The notes under the pieces: model-generated
Databases searched by the model: none
The model's input: only the letters and a program-made list of their open reading frames with translations
Told to the model about the DNA's origin: nothing
Made by a program: the position numbers and the translations under genes
Source of the DNA: Cyclaneusma minus
Lineage: Eukaryota > Ascomycota > Leotiomycetes > Marthamycetales > Marthamycetaceae
Direction of reading: 5' to 3'
DNA length: 64,000 bases
Assembly (NCBI GenBank): GCA_037179335.1
Contig: JAKZHN010000046.1
Coordinates: 219,875-283,874, forward strand
Shown: piece after piece, positions 54,990 through 64,000 of the stretch
Layout of the letters: every line of letters begins with the position of its first letter
Numbering within the stretch: position 1 is the first letter of the stretch

Positions 54990-55170
54990 GATTGGGGATA
55001 TTCCTAGACCTAATGTTTTTGAATATTCCCAGTTATTCTGAATATTCCCAGTTACTCTGAATGTTCCCAGTGATTTCGAATATTCCCAATGATCAGGAAT
55101 ATTCACAGTGATTATGGATATTCCTAATCATGGGGAATATCCCCAATAATTCGGAGTATTTCTAGTATAC
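54990..55170. repeat. Minisatellite cluster 5, same 20-bp family
   Basis: About 9 degenerate units such as TTGAATATTCCCAGTTATTC, GAATATTCCCAGTTACTC and GATTATGGATATTCCTAATC. Here the central GAATATTCC palindrome is better preserved than in clusters 1-3. Located just 3' of ZUO1. Confidence 0.7.
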
Positions 55171-55476
55171 ACGAATCTAGTGAGAAGATCGAGTCACTCA
55201 AGCAAGGCACGTCAGTAAAGAATTCCAGATTGAAATCGCAAGACGAGCATTTTATTGGCCGGCTGAGGTATCTAAACTAAATGAATCGCAATCCCGAAAG
55301 AAGCGCTCTATGAAGATATGTGCCACCAATAACGGGTTCATTTCCATCATGATCATGAAGGCAAATGCATAAGCTCGCTTCTCAAATAGAGTGTCATGGG
55401 GGAAGCATGCCAACGTGAGAGATCTCGGTTGCGCTCCTTAACCCCTCAACAAATCCATCAAATGAGAAGAAGATGC

Positions 55477-56867
55477 CTAAGCAAGGGCCTTGACATCACC
55501 ATCCTTCAGCTTGCCAGCCTCAGCGAGGCGCTTGACCTCACCAGCCCAGACGGCCTTGATCTCATCCGCCACCTTCAGACCATTGAGCTTGCCAGCGAGA
55601 GCAGCAATCTCATCGGGATCGATCTTGCCTTGAACGGTCTCGACGTCGGTGAGAATGGTGTCAATCTGCTGAGCAGAAGCGTCTCCCTCGGCGAAGTAGT
55701 TGGCATCCTTGACTGAACCCTTGAGAACACGCTTGTTCTTCTTCACAGCGTTCTTGGCGGCCTCCTTGGCCTTCTTGCCAGCCTCACGTTCGATCTTAGC
55801 CTTCTCCTCGGCCTCCCTGGCAGCCTTCTCCTCGGCTTCCTTCTTAGCCTTAGCTTCCTCAGCGGCCTTCTTCTCAGCAGCCTCACGTTCAAGACGCTTC
55901 TTGTTCTTCGCGGCGTTGGCGGCCTGGCGGAACTTCTTGATACGCTCGTCTTGGGCGGAGCAGTCGTCGAGGAGCTTACGAAGGCGAGCGTTGTCCTCGG
56001 CCTTCTTCTTGCGGCGGGCGTTGGCATTCTTGCGCTCCATGTGGCGCTTCTGATCACGGTTCTCGTTGTCATCGGGAACATCCTCATCTTGGTATTCGAA
56101 CGAGCGCCACGAATCAAAGTTGTACCAGAAGTTGTAGAAGTTCTCCACGTCCTCCTGGGTGCTGTCTGCGTTGCCGAACTTGGGGACGGGCTGGGTCTTG
56201 GAGAAGCGAGCCTCGGACTTGAAGACGGAACCCCAGAGCTTGTAGAAGTCGCCCTTCTGGGCCTGCTTCTTGGTAGGAGGTTCGACGTCGGCGTGCTCAT
56301 CGACGGAATCGTATTGGCGACGCTTGACGGGGTCGAGGAGGATCTCGGTGGCCTTCTGGATACACTTGAAGAAGCTGTCGCCCTCGTCATTGCCTGCGGC
56401 GGCCTTCTTGTCGGGGTGGTGACGGAGGACCTTCTTGCGATGGGCGCGCTTGATCTGCTCCTCAGTGGCCTTCCAGCGGTATTTGCTGAGACCGAGGACA
56501 GCGTAGTGGTCCTGGTTCTGTAGAAATGGGTCAGCAGAAGTCGCAACTGCCAGCTTCATTAGGGGAGACTCACCTTCCAGTCCTTTGCGTCGCGCGCCAG
56601 GAGCATTGGGTCCTCGGGCTCACTGATCTCGCCGGCATCGTCATCCTCGACCTTCTTCACGTTCTCTTGGGCTTGGATACGGTCATCTTCAGAGAAGGTG
56701 CGCTTGTGGCGCGCGCGACGGGCATGGGCGAGGAAGTGGGGTCCAACGGGCTCGATGCTGCGCTGGACAGCTTCAGAGAGGTTGCCAACGACCTTGAATT
56801 CCTTGTCGGCCTGCCAGTCCGTTGGCAGGACTGGCAGGGGGACATTCACCTCAATTGAAGGAGACAT
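55477..56867 (-). CDS. ZUO1: Zuotin, ribosome-associated DnaJ chaperone
   Basis: J-protein of the ribosome-associated complex that recruits Hsp70 Ssb to nascent chains. Two exons (56867-56574 and 56517-55477; 56-bp phase-0 intron, GTGAGT) give 444 residues. The start is MSPSIEVNVPLP, followed by GPHFLAHARR and KRTFSEDDRIQAQENVKKVE. The J-domain is NQDHYAVLGLSKYRWKATEE with the HPD motif in RHHPDKK (about 132-134). Then come the zuotin homology domain (KRRQYDSVDE, FYKLWGSVFKSEARFS, FYNFWYNFDSWRSFEY), a highly charged Ala/Lys/Glu helix (about 260-360) that binds ribosomes, and a C-terminal helical bundle ending AGKLKDGDVKALA. The last part exists in a decayed second copy at 54360-54690. Confidence 0.95.
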
Positions 56868-57776
56868 ACTGGTGCCAGTGGGTGTCAAAAGTGCGGTCGG
56901 TGTTGGAGACGTGGGGAGGGAAGTTATTGACAGTGTCGAAGTAGTGGCTGGCTTCGATGCGGGCTGTCGGCGTGGGGGAGGTTGAACTGCAGAAAGAATT
57001 TTGAATCAGCACTCAGCGTGATCAATTGGACCGTGCGCGAGCTCTGACGGAACTTACCGCTGGTCTTCCAGCCGCTCCAGCCTCCAGGATCCTCGCTATT
57101 GCCAGCGGCCAACTGAGCTCAATACATGTAGGCAAACCACCACAGTACACGCATGGCGGCGATTCTTCGGCCCGTCGGTGAAATGTTGTTGCTTGGAGGA
57201 GGGAGGAGGAACATAGTTTTGCCGAAAAGCGAGGTTTAGCCATCAACACGGCCCGAGAGACTAACACGCACTAGCGTATTCAAGCGACAAGGCTGTTCTT
57301 CAGCCTCGTGCATCTCAGTACACTTCAGTCTGTCGTTTCCACATTTCCCAACTCGATTTCCGTGAGTTTGCCGTCTGGAGTGGCACCTATCGACCCAAAA
57401 TAAAATTGTTAATATCTCAAAAGCTACCGTGTATATTGGTCTGATCAGTAAGTTCTTTCAATTTGCTATAGACTTCAGTTGTTGACAACTTGAACTGGAT
57501 ATCATGCAGCCTTTTGTACTGGTAGTTTTTAATGGGATCGACACAGCGACATGAGTTTGCAGCTGTTATGTGGCATGTCGGCGTTATAATTCTCCCGAAA
57601 CAGAAATCATTGTCCATGTATAAAATTTCTGTTGATATCTACTTAGTCACGGGATCTGAACTCCCAAATCGTCTCCAATTTCACAACATTAGTTCCAGAC
57701 CAAACCACTAACCATCTCCAAAGCCATCAACCCCAAATCCCAATCCCGCTCCAACTCCACCCCACCAACTCCAACC
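56868..57776. promoter_or_regulatory. Divergent promoter ZUO1 / MZM1
   Basis: A 909-bp interval upstream of both ZUO1 (-) and MZM1 (+). It contains a TACATGTA octamer at 57123-57130, 256 bp from the ZUO1 ATG. The ORF 57022-57267 (-) is probably in the ZUO1 leader and shows no domain. Confidence 0.45.
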
Positions 57777-58325
57777 ATGGCTCTCGCAGCCTACCGCCAC
57801 CTCCTCCGCTCAGCCCGCATCGCATTCCAAGGTCCATCCCCCAGCTCAAAACCAGCCCCCACTCCCTCTCCTCCATCCAAACCCAGGCTCACCATCAAGC
57901 CAAATGCTGACTCTCGCCCCCAGGCGACCTCCCCCTCCACCAAGCCGCCCAAAAAGAAGCCCGCACCGCCTTCCTCAAGAACGCATCTCTCACCCCCTCA
58001 GATGCCGCCACTGTTGCAGCAATCGAGCATGCAGAGGGAGTGGCAAAAATTTTGAGAGAGAATATTGTGCAGGGAAAGAAGATTGAGGAGGAGGAGAATA
58101 AGTACAGTAAGTTCACATTGTTTTGCAATTTTATCTGAGGGTGTGATGGGTGTGAGGGGTGTGTGAGGGATGTCGCTTGGAAGGGGCGATATAATGAGGG
58201 GCAAGGCTGATGTGAGAACAGAATTGAGGATACATGAGCATACGGAGCGGGGAGATAATGACACTATTAAGATGCCGAATGGACAGAAGGTGAAGATTGA
58301 TGGAAAGACTTGCTCGGAAAGGTGA
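57777..58325 (+). CDS. MZM1: Mitochondrial complex III assembly factor (LYR protein)
   Basis: Small LYR-motif matrix protein that stabilises the Rieske Fe-S subunit during bc1 complex assembly. Three exons (57777-57831, 57924-58106, 58222-58325) give 113 residues, the usual length. The N-terminus MALAAYRHLLRSARIAFQG carries the LYR-type helix (AYR). Conserved parts: RTAFLKNASLTPSDAATVAAIEHAEGVAKIL, shortened here to the landmarks FLKNASLTPSD and IEHAEGVAKIL; then ENIVQGKK, KYKLRIHEHTERGDNDTIKMP and the ending KIDGKTCSER. No single ORF covers it because of the two introns (92 bp and 115 bp). All three junctions have GT-AG ends and keep the frame. Confidence 0.93.
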
Positions 58326-58590
58326 TAGGGGAGGTGAAGGGATAGGGGCCAGAATCACCATGTACTACTTGTAAGATACGTCACAAATTTGAAGCATGGA
58401 AGCATTGGGTTGGAGTTGTCATTCTCATATTTGAGACGCTCTGATTCCTATGAAGGTCGATTCCCATGAGGGCTTATGCAGCTAGCTCTAACACCAGCCT
58501 GTGACTGTTTGCTGCAGCCTTTTATTCCAGTCCCCCAAACTCCAGACTCCATGCCCACCTGGTATTTGATATCTGCATTACCCATTCCCT
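58326..58590. other. Intergenic region between convergent genes
   Basis: A 265-bp gap holding the 3' ends of MZM1 (+) and SLT11 (-). Nothing recognised. Confidence 0.4.
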
Positions 58591-59736
58591 TTACTCGCCA
58601 GCCAAGCTTGCATACTGGACGTCATCAGCACCTGGTGGAGGTGCAACGGCAGACATATTGGCCAACTCCTGCTGAGCCCTCGCCGCCTGAGCAGCAGCAC
58701 TATCAACACCTCCCTGGCCCATCCTCTGCGAGCCAGGAGCAGCAAAAGCGCTTCTACCCTCCTTCCCAGTAGCAATCCTCTCCTCCCTATCCATAGTCCC
58801 AATAGGCTTCGGCCTGCCCCACTGTACACGCAACGGACAACCAGCAATGACAGCCTTTCCTTGCAGTGCCTCAGCAGCCTTCTCAGCTCCTTCCCTCGTA
58901 GCATAGTTGACGAATGCTGCATGGGACATGTGTGAGCAGACAAGAGACTTGAGCTTGCCAAACTGCGTAAAGAACTCGCGGATCTTGTATTCGGGAAGGT
59001 CGTCTTCGACTCCGGTGACGAACAGGGAGATGATGGATTTGTCTGCTGGGGGGAGAATGTCTTCTGGTCCTGGAGGCCTGGCCACGATACCTGGTCTTCC
59101 ACCCCTTGCTCCTCCTCGCATACCTCCCCTGCCCGCCGCACCACCACCTCTGCTATCTCGTGTTCGGATTGGCCCCGGTCCTCCCCTCGCCAAGGCTGTT
59201 GACGCCGCAGATGAAGACGCAGCTGTCGATCCACTGGCCTCACCCCCCTCCGTAATCATCCTCCTCGGCTTTATAAAATACGGCTCACTATTCGCCAACC
59301 TCCTCAACAACTCCCTCGCCTTCTCATCCGTCTTCTCATACTCCTTGACCGCGCCCCGCCCCTCCTCAATCTCCTTCTCATGCTCCTGCGCATAATACTC
59401 CCTATTAACGGCACTCTGCGGCCCCGGCGCCACCATCTTCAGCGCCGCATCTCTGACCACAATCGGCAAACCGAAGGATAAGTCGAGCATGCAGCACTGA
59501 CAGCAGTTCTTGAGACGCGCGCAGGTTAGGCAGATGTTGGTGCGCTTGCTGCGGGAGGTGCGGTCGGCTTTCCATTGGAAGACGGTGAAGGGACGGGTGC
59601 AGATTTTGCATTCGGCGTCGTAGTCTTTTTTGAGCATTTGCACGTAGGGGTTGGCGGGGAGGCAGGACTCGCAGACGCTGGGGAAGTCGGTGGTTTCCCA
59701 GCCGGAGCGGTTGAGGTCTTGTTTGATTTGCGCCAT
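58591..59736 (-). CDS. SLT11: Pre-mRNA splicing factor SLT11/ECM2 (RBM22-like)
   Basis: Component of the NineTeen complex-related spliceosome that contacts U6 and U2 snRNA in the active site. Single exon of 381 residues from the ATG at 59736 (MAQIKQDLNRSGWETTDFP). The N-terminal zinc-binding part has CESCLPANPY, ECKICTRPFTVFQWK, NICLTCARLKNCCQCC and MLDLSFGLPIVVRD, which is diagnostic. A Gly/Arg-rich linker (GGAAGRGGMRGGARGGRPG) follows, then a single RRM: SLFVTGVEDDLPEYKIREFF and SHAAFVNYATREGAEKAAEAL (about 240-310). The end is Ala/Gln-rich. The known yeast Ecm2 is shorter in the linker; S. pombe Cwf5 and human RBM22 have the same order of domains. Confidence 0.94.
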   Translation of the reverse strand: MAQIKQDLNRSGWETTDFPSVCESCLPANPYVQMLKKDYDAECKICTRPFTVFQWKADRTSRSKRTNICLTCARLKNCCQCCMLDLSFGLPIVVRDAALKMVAPGPQSAVNREYYAQEHEKEIEEGRGAVKEYEKTDEKARELLRRLANSEPYFIKPRRMITEGGEASGSTAASSSAASTALARGGPGPIRTRDSRGGGAAGRGGMRGGARGGRPGIVARPPGPEDILPPADKSIISLFVTGVEDDLPEYKIREFFTQFGKLKSLVCSHMSHAAFVNYATREGAEKAAEALQGKAVIAGCPLRVQWGRPKPIGTMDREERIATGKEGRSAFAAPGSQRMGQGGVDSAAAQAARAQQELANMSAVAPPPGADDVQYASLAGE

Positions 59737-60437
59737 GGTGGGTTGTGAAGATGGCGAAGAGTGGATTGGGTTGTGTGTTTCGGTGGTGATGAGAAGATCG
59801 GTCGGGAACTGGATGCAAGGGAAGGACGGTGTGCGCAGGCCAGTTCGAGGATCGAGGAAGAAATGTCGCGAGAAAGACGTCGCCGCTGACTTCACCTAGA
59901 GCCGGCTGATAATCGCACAACCGCTTATCGGCGCACGTGACTGGGGCTGCGATTTTCAGCCTCAACGCACCGCCACACCGACGTTTTCCTTGCATGGCCA
60001 GGACGAAGTTCAACCTTACGAATGTAGTCTTTATTTAGTAGTTAGTTCAAATACAGAAAGATTGAAACAACTTTACGTAGCCTGCATTACCAGAAAATAT
60101 TTCATAATTCAAAAGCTATCACAGCTGTTCAAACCAATGCAGGTACTTGCCGACACCAGGCGAGGTTCAATTTCGGTGGGCTTGCGGCGCACCATCTGGA
60201 CCCCTACAGCTGCATTTGCGGGCCGAGAGCTCGACTGGAGCTTCCGACTGGTGACAGGACTCAATTCGTGCGTCGTATTCGGATTCACGCCTCCAGGGAT
60301 TATTTTCTGGCCCAGCTGCGAAATAAATACAAGCGTCCCTCACCACATAAACCAGACCACTCATTCAACCATCCGTGTGTGTCCTTGGAAACCCTACAAC
60401 CGTCTCCCCGCTCCTTCCAATTCACTATCTTTTCACA
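59737..60437. promoter_or_regulatory. Divergent promoter SLT11 / ERG6
   Basis: A 701-bp interval upstream of SLT11 (-) and ERG6 (+). The ERG6 side has a pyrimidine-rich leader at about 60345-60437. A sterol-regulatory element could not be identified by eye. Confidence 0.4.
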
Positions 60438-61737
60438 ATGGCTCCCACCAAGCTCGAGGCCGAGGACCACTCCCGCGATGCCGCCTTCAACAGGGCCATG
60501 CACAAGGACTCTGCCAAAGCTGCTGGAGGTTTCCAGGCTATGCTTGCGAAGGACAAGGCTGCTCAGAAGGCTGCTGTCGATGAGTACTTCAAGCATTGGG
60601 ACAACAAAGCTGCCAAGGACGAGACTCCTGAAGACAGAGCTGTGAGTTTGCGTCCGAGAGCTGTCGCATCACCCCCTTTCTGACTATATCGCAGGCGCGA
60701 ACCGCAGAATACGCCACTTTGACCAGACAGTAAGTCAATTGAAGCATCCAATGCGCAATGGCTAATTTATATCAGTTACTACAACCTCGCAACCGATCTG
60801 TATGAGAATGGTTGGGGCCAATGCTTCCACTTCTGCCGTTTCGCATACGGCGAGCCTTTCCGTCAAGCCATTGCCCGCCATGAGCACTACCTTGCGCACA
60901 AGATTGGCATCCACGAGGGTATGAAGGTGCTGGATGTTGGCTGTGGTGTTGGTGGACCGGCAAGAGAGATTGCCAAATTCACTGGCGCACATATCACCGG
61001 CTTGAACAACAACGACTACCAGATCGAGCGCGCTACCAACTATGCCATCAAGGAGGGTTTGAAAGAACAATTGGCATTTGTCAAGGGTGACTTCATGGTA
61101 AGCTGTCTAATCAGCGAAATTATTCCTTGCTGGTGGATTCTTAAGCTTACAATTCCACCAGCAAATGTCTTTCCCCGACAACTCCTTCGACGCCGTCTAC
61201 GCCATCGAAGCCACCGTCCACGCCCCCGTCCTCGAAGGCGTGTACAGCGAAATCCTCCGCGTTCTCAAGCCCGGCGGCGTCTTCGGCGTCTACGAATGGC
61301 TCATGACCGACAAATACGACAACGACAACCCGCACCACCGCGAAATCCGCCTCGGCATCGAGCAAGGCGACGGCATTTCCAACATGGTCAAGATCTCCGA
61401 AGGCCTTGCTGCTATCAAAGCTGCAGGCTTTGAGCTTGAGCACCATGAGGATTTGGCTAAGCGTCCCGATGCTACGCCTTGGTATTATCCGCTTGCTGGT
61501 GACTTCAAGTACATGGGCAGCTTGGGCGATATTTACACGATTGGGCGGATGACGAAGTTTGGGAGGGGGCTGGCGCATAAGTTTATTGGGCTGTTGGAGA
61601 TGGTGGGGATTGCACCTGGTGGAACACAAAAGACGGCCGACAGCTTGGCTGTTGCTGCTGATTGTCTGGTTGCTGGTGGAAAGGAGGATCTGTTCACACC
61701 CATGTACCTGATGGTTGCCAGGAAACCAAAGATATAG
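60438..61737 (+). CDS. ERG6: Sterol 24-C-methyltransferase
   Basis: Ergosterol pathway enzyme that methylates C-24 of zymosterol/lanosterol using S-adenosylmethionine, on ER and lipid droplets. Four exons (60438-60641, 60695-60729, 60776-61097, 61162-61737) encode 378 residues. Motifs: HYYNLATDLYENGWGQCFHF near the N-terminus (sterol-binding region I), GEPFRQAIARHEHYLA, the SAM motif LDVGCGVGGPAREIA, GLNNNDYQIERA, FPDNSFDAVYAIEATVHAP and YEWLMTDKYD. The C-terminal SMT region contains GRMTKFGRGLAHKF and ends MVARKPKI. The second exon is only 35 bases (ARTAEYATLTRQ/H). Length and all landmarks match fungal Erg6. Paralogues exist in many moulds, so this could be one of two copies. Confidence 0.95.
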
Positions 61738-62167
61738 ACTTTAATGCTGCTGGGGGAATGAGAGATACGAGATGCATGATGATAAGTTTGGCTTGAATGT
61801 TAAGCAGGGAGTGGAACTGTGGCAGTAGTTGTGACTGACAGCAATCAGTCCCTTTCAGAAGCCATTTTGGACGTCTTCAATGTTTCGTCTGATGATTTCG
61901 TTAGTTTGTTCCTATCTCATCTTTGGGCGTCTTGTAGCTCGCGGCCCGTAAAGTTCCGCGCCAACCCAGGATTTTGGTGGTAAGCCAATCGCCGACAGCC
62001 GTTGCGCTAGTGCGGGCCTCAATGGAAAGCTGCGCTTCAAATCCCAACAGCTCCAAAATAATTAATCCGGTGCTCTAACAAACCCAAACCGGCTCTTTCG
62101 AAGTCTGTCTCTTCCCGACCACGACATCCCTCAACTCTCCCCGAGGCTGTCTCCCTCTGCGAAAACA
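61738..62167. promoter_or_regulatory. PDB1 upstream region
   Basis: A 430-bp interval between ERG6 and PDB1, both on the plus strand. No specific site was recognised. Confidence 0.4.
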
Positions 62168-63358
62168 ATGTCGCGATTATTCCGCCCAGCTTCGCGACTG
62201 CTGTCCGCCGCATCTGCCCGTCCCGTGGCTGCCAGGAACGTCTTCCAATCTTCAACCATCCCTAGGGTCGCCGTCAGCTCGAGGTCCTATGCTACTCCTA
62301 GCGGCACCAAGGAGTACACCGTGCGTGATGCTTTGAACGAGGCGCTGGCTGAGGAGTTGGAGTCCAACCCCAAGGTGTTCGTGCTGGGTGAGGAAGTTGC
62401 ACAGTACAATGGCGCATACAAGGTTACCAAGGGTCTGCTCGACCGTTTCGGCGAGAAGAGGGTTATCGACAGTCCCATTACCGAGTCTGGATTCTGTGGC
62501 CTCACTGTTGGCGCTGCATTGGCTGGTCTCCACCCTGTGGTAAGCTCGAGTTCCGGAGGTACGGCGCAGGCTTGGACGAAGCTGACAGATGCGATGTAGT
62601 GCGAGTTCATGACCTTCAACTTCGCCATGCAAGCTATCGACCAAATCATCAACTCCGCCGCAAAGACCCACTACATGTCCGGCGGTATCCAGCCCTGCAA
62701 CATCACCTTCCGTGGCCCCAACGGCTTCGCCGCCGGTGTCGCTGCCCAGCACTCCCAGGACTACTCGAGCTGGTACGGCAGCATACCCGGCCTGAAGGTC
62801 GTTTCGCCCTGGAGCGCCGAGGACGCCAAGGGTCTGCTCAAAGCCGCCATCCGCGACCCCAATCCCGTCTGCGTCCTCGAGAACGAATTGATGTACGGCG
62901 TGCCCTTCCAGATGAGCGAAGCTGCCCAGAAGGACGACTTTGTCATTCCCTTCGGCAAAGCCAAGATCGAGCGCGTCGGCAAGGATCTCACTATCGTCTC
63001 GCTGTCTCGTTGCGTCGGCCAGTCTATGGTCGCTGCTGAGAACCTGAAGAAGAAGTATGGTGTCGATGTCGAGGTCATCAACCTGCGATCCATCAAGCCC
63101 CTGGACGTCGAGACCATCATCAAGTCGGTCAAGAAGACGCACCGCCTCCTCTGCGTCGAGTCCGGCTTCCCCGCCTTCGGTGTCGGAGCCGAAATTCTTG
63201 CTCTCACCATGGAATACGGTTTCGACTACCTCGATGCCCCCGCACAGAGAATTACTGGTGCTGAGGTGCCCACGCCGTATGCGCAGAAGCTGGAGGAGAT
63301 GGCGTTCCCCAACGAGCCGTTGATTGAGAACTATGTTGCCAAGATGCTGCGTCTATAG
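62168..63358 (+). CDS. PDB1: Pyruvate dehydrogenase E1 component subunit beta, mitochondrial
   Basis: Beta subunit of the thiamine-dependent E1 of the pyruvate dehydrogenase complex in the matrix. Two exons (62168-62539 and 62600-63358; 60-bp intron) give 376 residues, the normal length. The presequence MSRLFRPASRLLSAASARP is Arg/Ser/Ala-rich. The conserved core starts at YTVRDALNEALAEEL and continues with FVLGEEVAQYNGAYKVTKGL, ITESGFCGLTVGAAL, FMTFNFAMQAIDQIINSAAK, GIPL-type IPGLKVVSPWSAEDAKGLL, and at the C-terminus RITGAEVPTPYAQKLE and EPLIENYVAKMLRL. The conserved Glu for thiamine binding lies in LGEEVAQYNG. The ORF is interrupted by the intron GTAAGC...TGTAG, which joins HPV to CEFMTFNF. 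Confidence 0.96.

Positions 63359-64000
<642 letters not shown>

Overview
The window is 64 kb of a filamentous ascomycete (Pezizomycotina) nuclear genome. The reasons are short GT-AG introns of about 48-140 bp with fungal branch points (such as GCTAAC and CTGAC), compact gene spacing, and typical ascomycete housekeeping genes in split form: MRI1, RPT1, CCT4, ALG6, enolase, eIF3j, GCV2, ERG6 and PDB1. I cannot name the species. All products are recognised from family motifs read by eye; no database search was run. Exon joins were chosen by splice consensus and checked so that the exon lengths sum to an open frame.

Layout from left to right. 0-3 kb: the 3' end of a Pro/Gln-rich gene, an NC2-beta (Dr1/NCB2) gene whose first exon cannot be found, and an uncharacterised acidic/basic protein. 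3-6.8 kb: a gene-poor stretch with 20-bp minisatellite clusters and tRNA-like SINE copies. 6.8-12.7 kb: MRI1 (methionine salvage), RPT1 (26S proteasome) and CCT4 (chaperonin); the last two are divergent. 13-17.5 kb: another SINE copy, ALG6 (N-glycan glucosylation), a long minisatellite and the enolase promoter. 17.6-22.7 kb: enolase, eIF3j/HCR1 and a thioesterase-like protein. 24-27.7 kb: a large BAR-PH-ArfGAP protein. 27.8-29 kb: a SINE copy next to a TA-flanked MITE. 29.4-41.3 kb: an uncharacterised basic protein, a secreted/vacuolar 5'-nucleotidase-like metallophosphatase, mitochondrial GatA (HER2), the glycine-cleavage P-protein (GCV2) and a Brl1/Brr6 nuclear-envelope protein. 42.8-53.7 kb: an SRPK kinase, a GRIP golgin (IMH1-like) divergent from Lunapark (LNP1), and an uncharacterised protein. 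54-64 kb: minisatellites, a decayed duplicate of the ZUO1 tail, ZUO1, MZM1, SLT11/ECM2, ERG6 and PDB1, then a 106-base G run.

The genes do not form a cluster for one pathway. They are mainly proteostasis (RPT1, CCT4, ZUO1), translation and splicing (HCR1, SLT11, SRPK), mitochondrial (GatA, GCV2, MZM1, PDB1) and endomembrane (ALG6, ArfGAP, golgin, LNP1, BRL1) functions. I saw no secondary-metabolite cluster, CRISPR array, tRNA or rRNA gene. The more unusual signals lie between genes: a palindromic octamer (TACATGTA) present at least 12 times, always outside coding exons; a dispersed tRNA-like SINE family; a 20-bp minisatellite family in five places; a MITE; and a mutated copy of the ZUO1 3' end. 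Three gene-level oddities are a start codon split by an intron in RPT1, a one-base problem at an enolase splice acceptor, and the missing first exon of NC2-beta.
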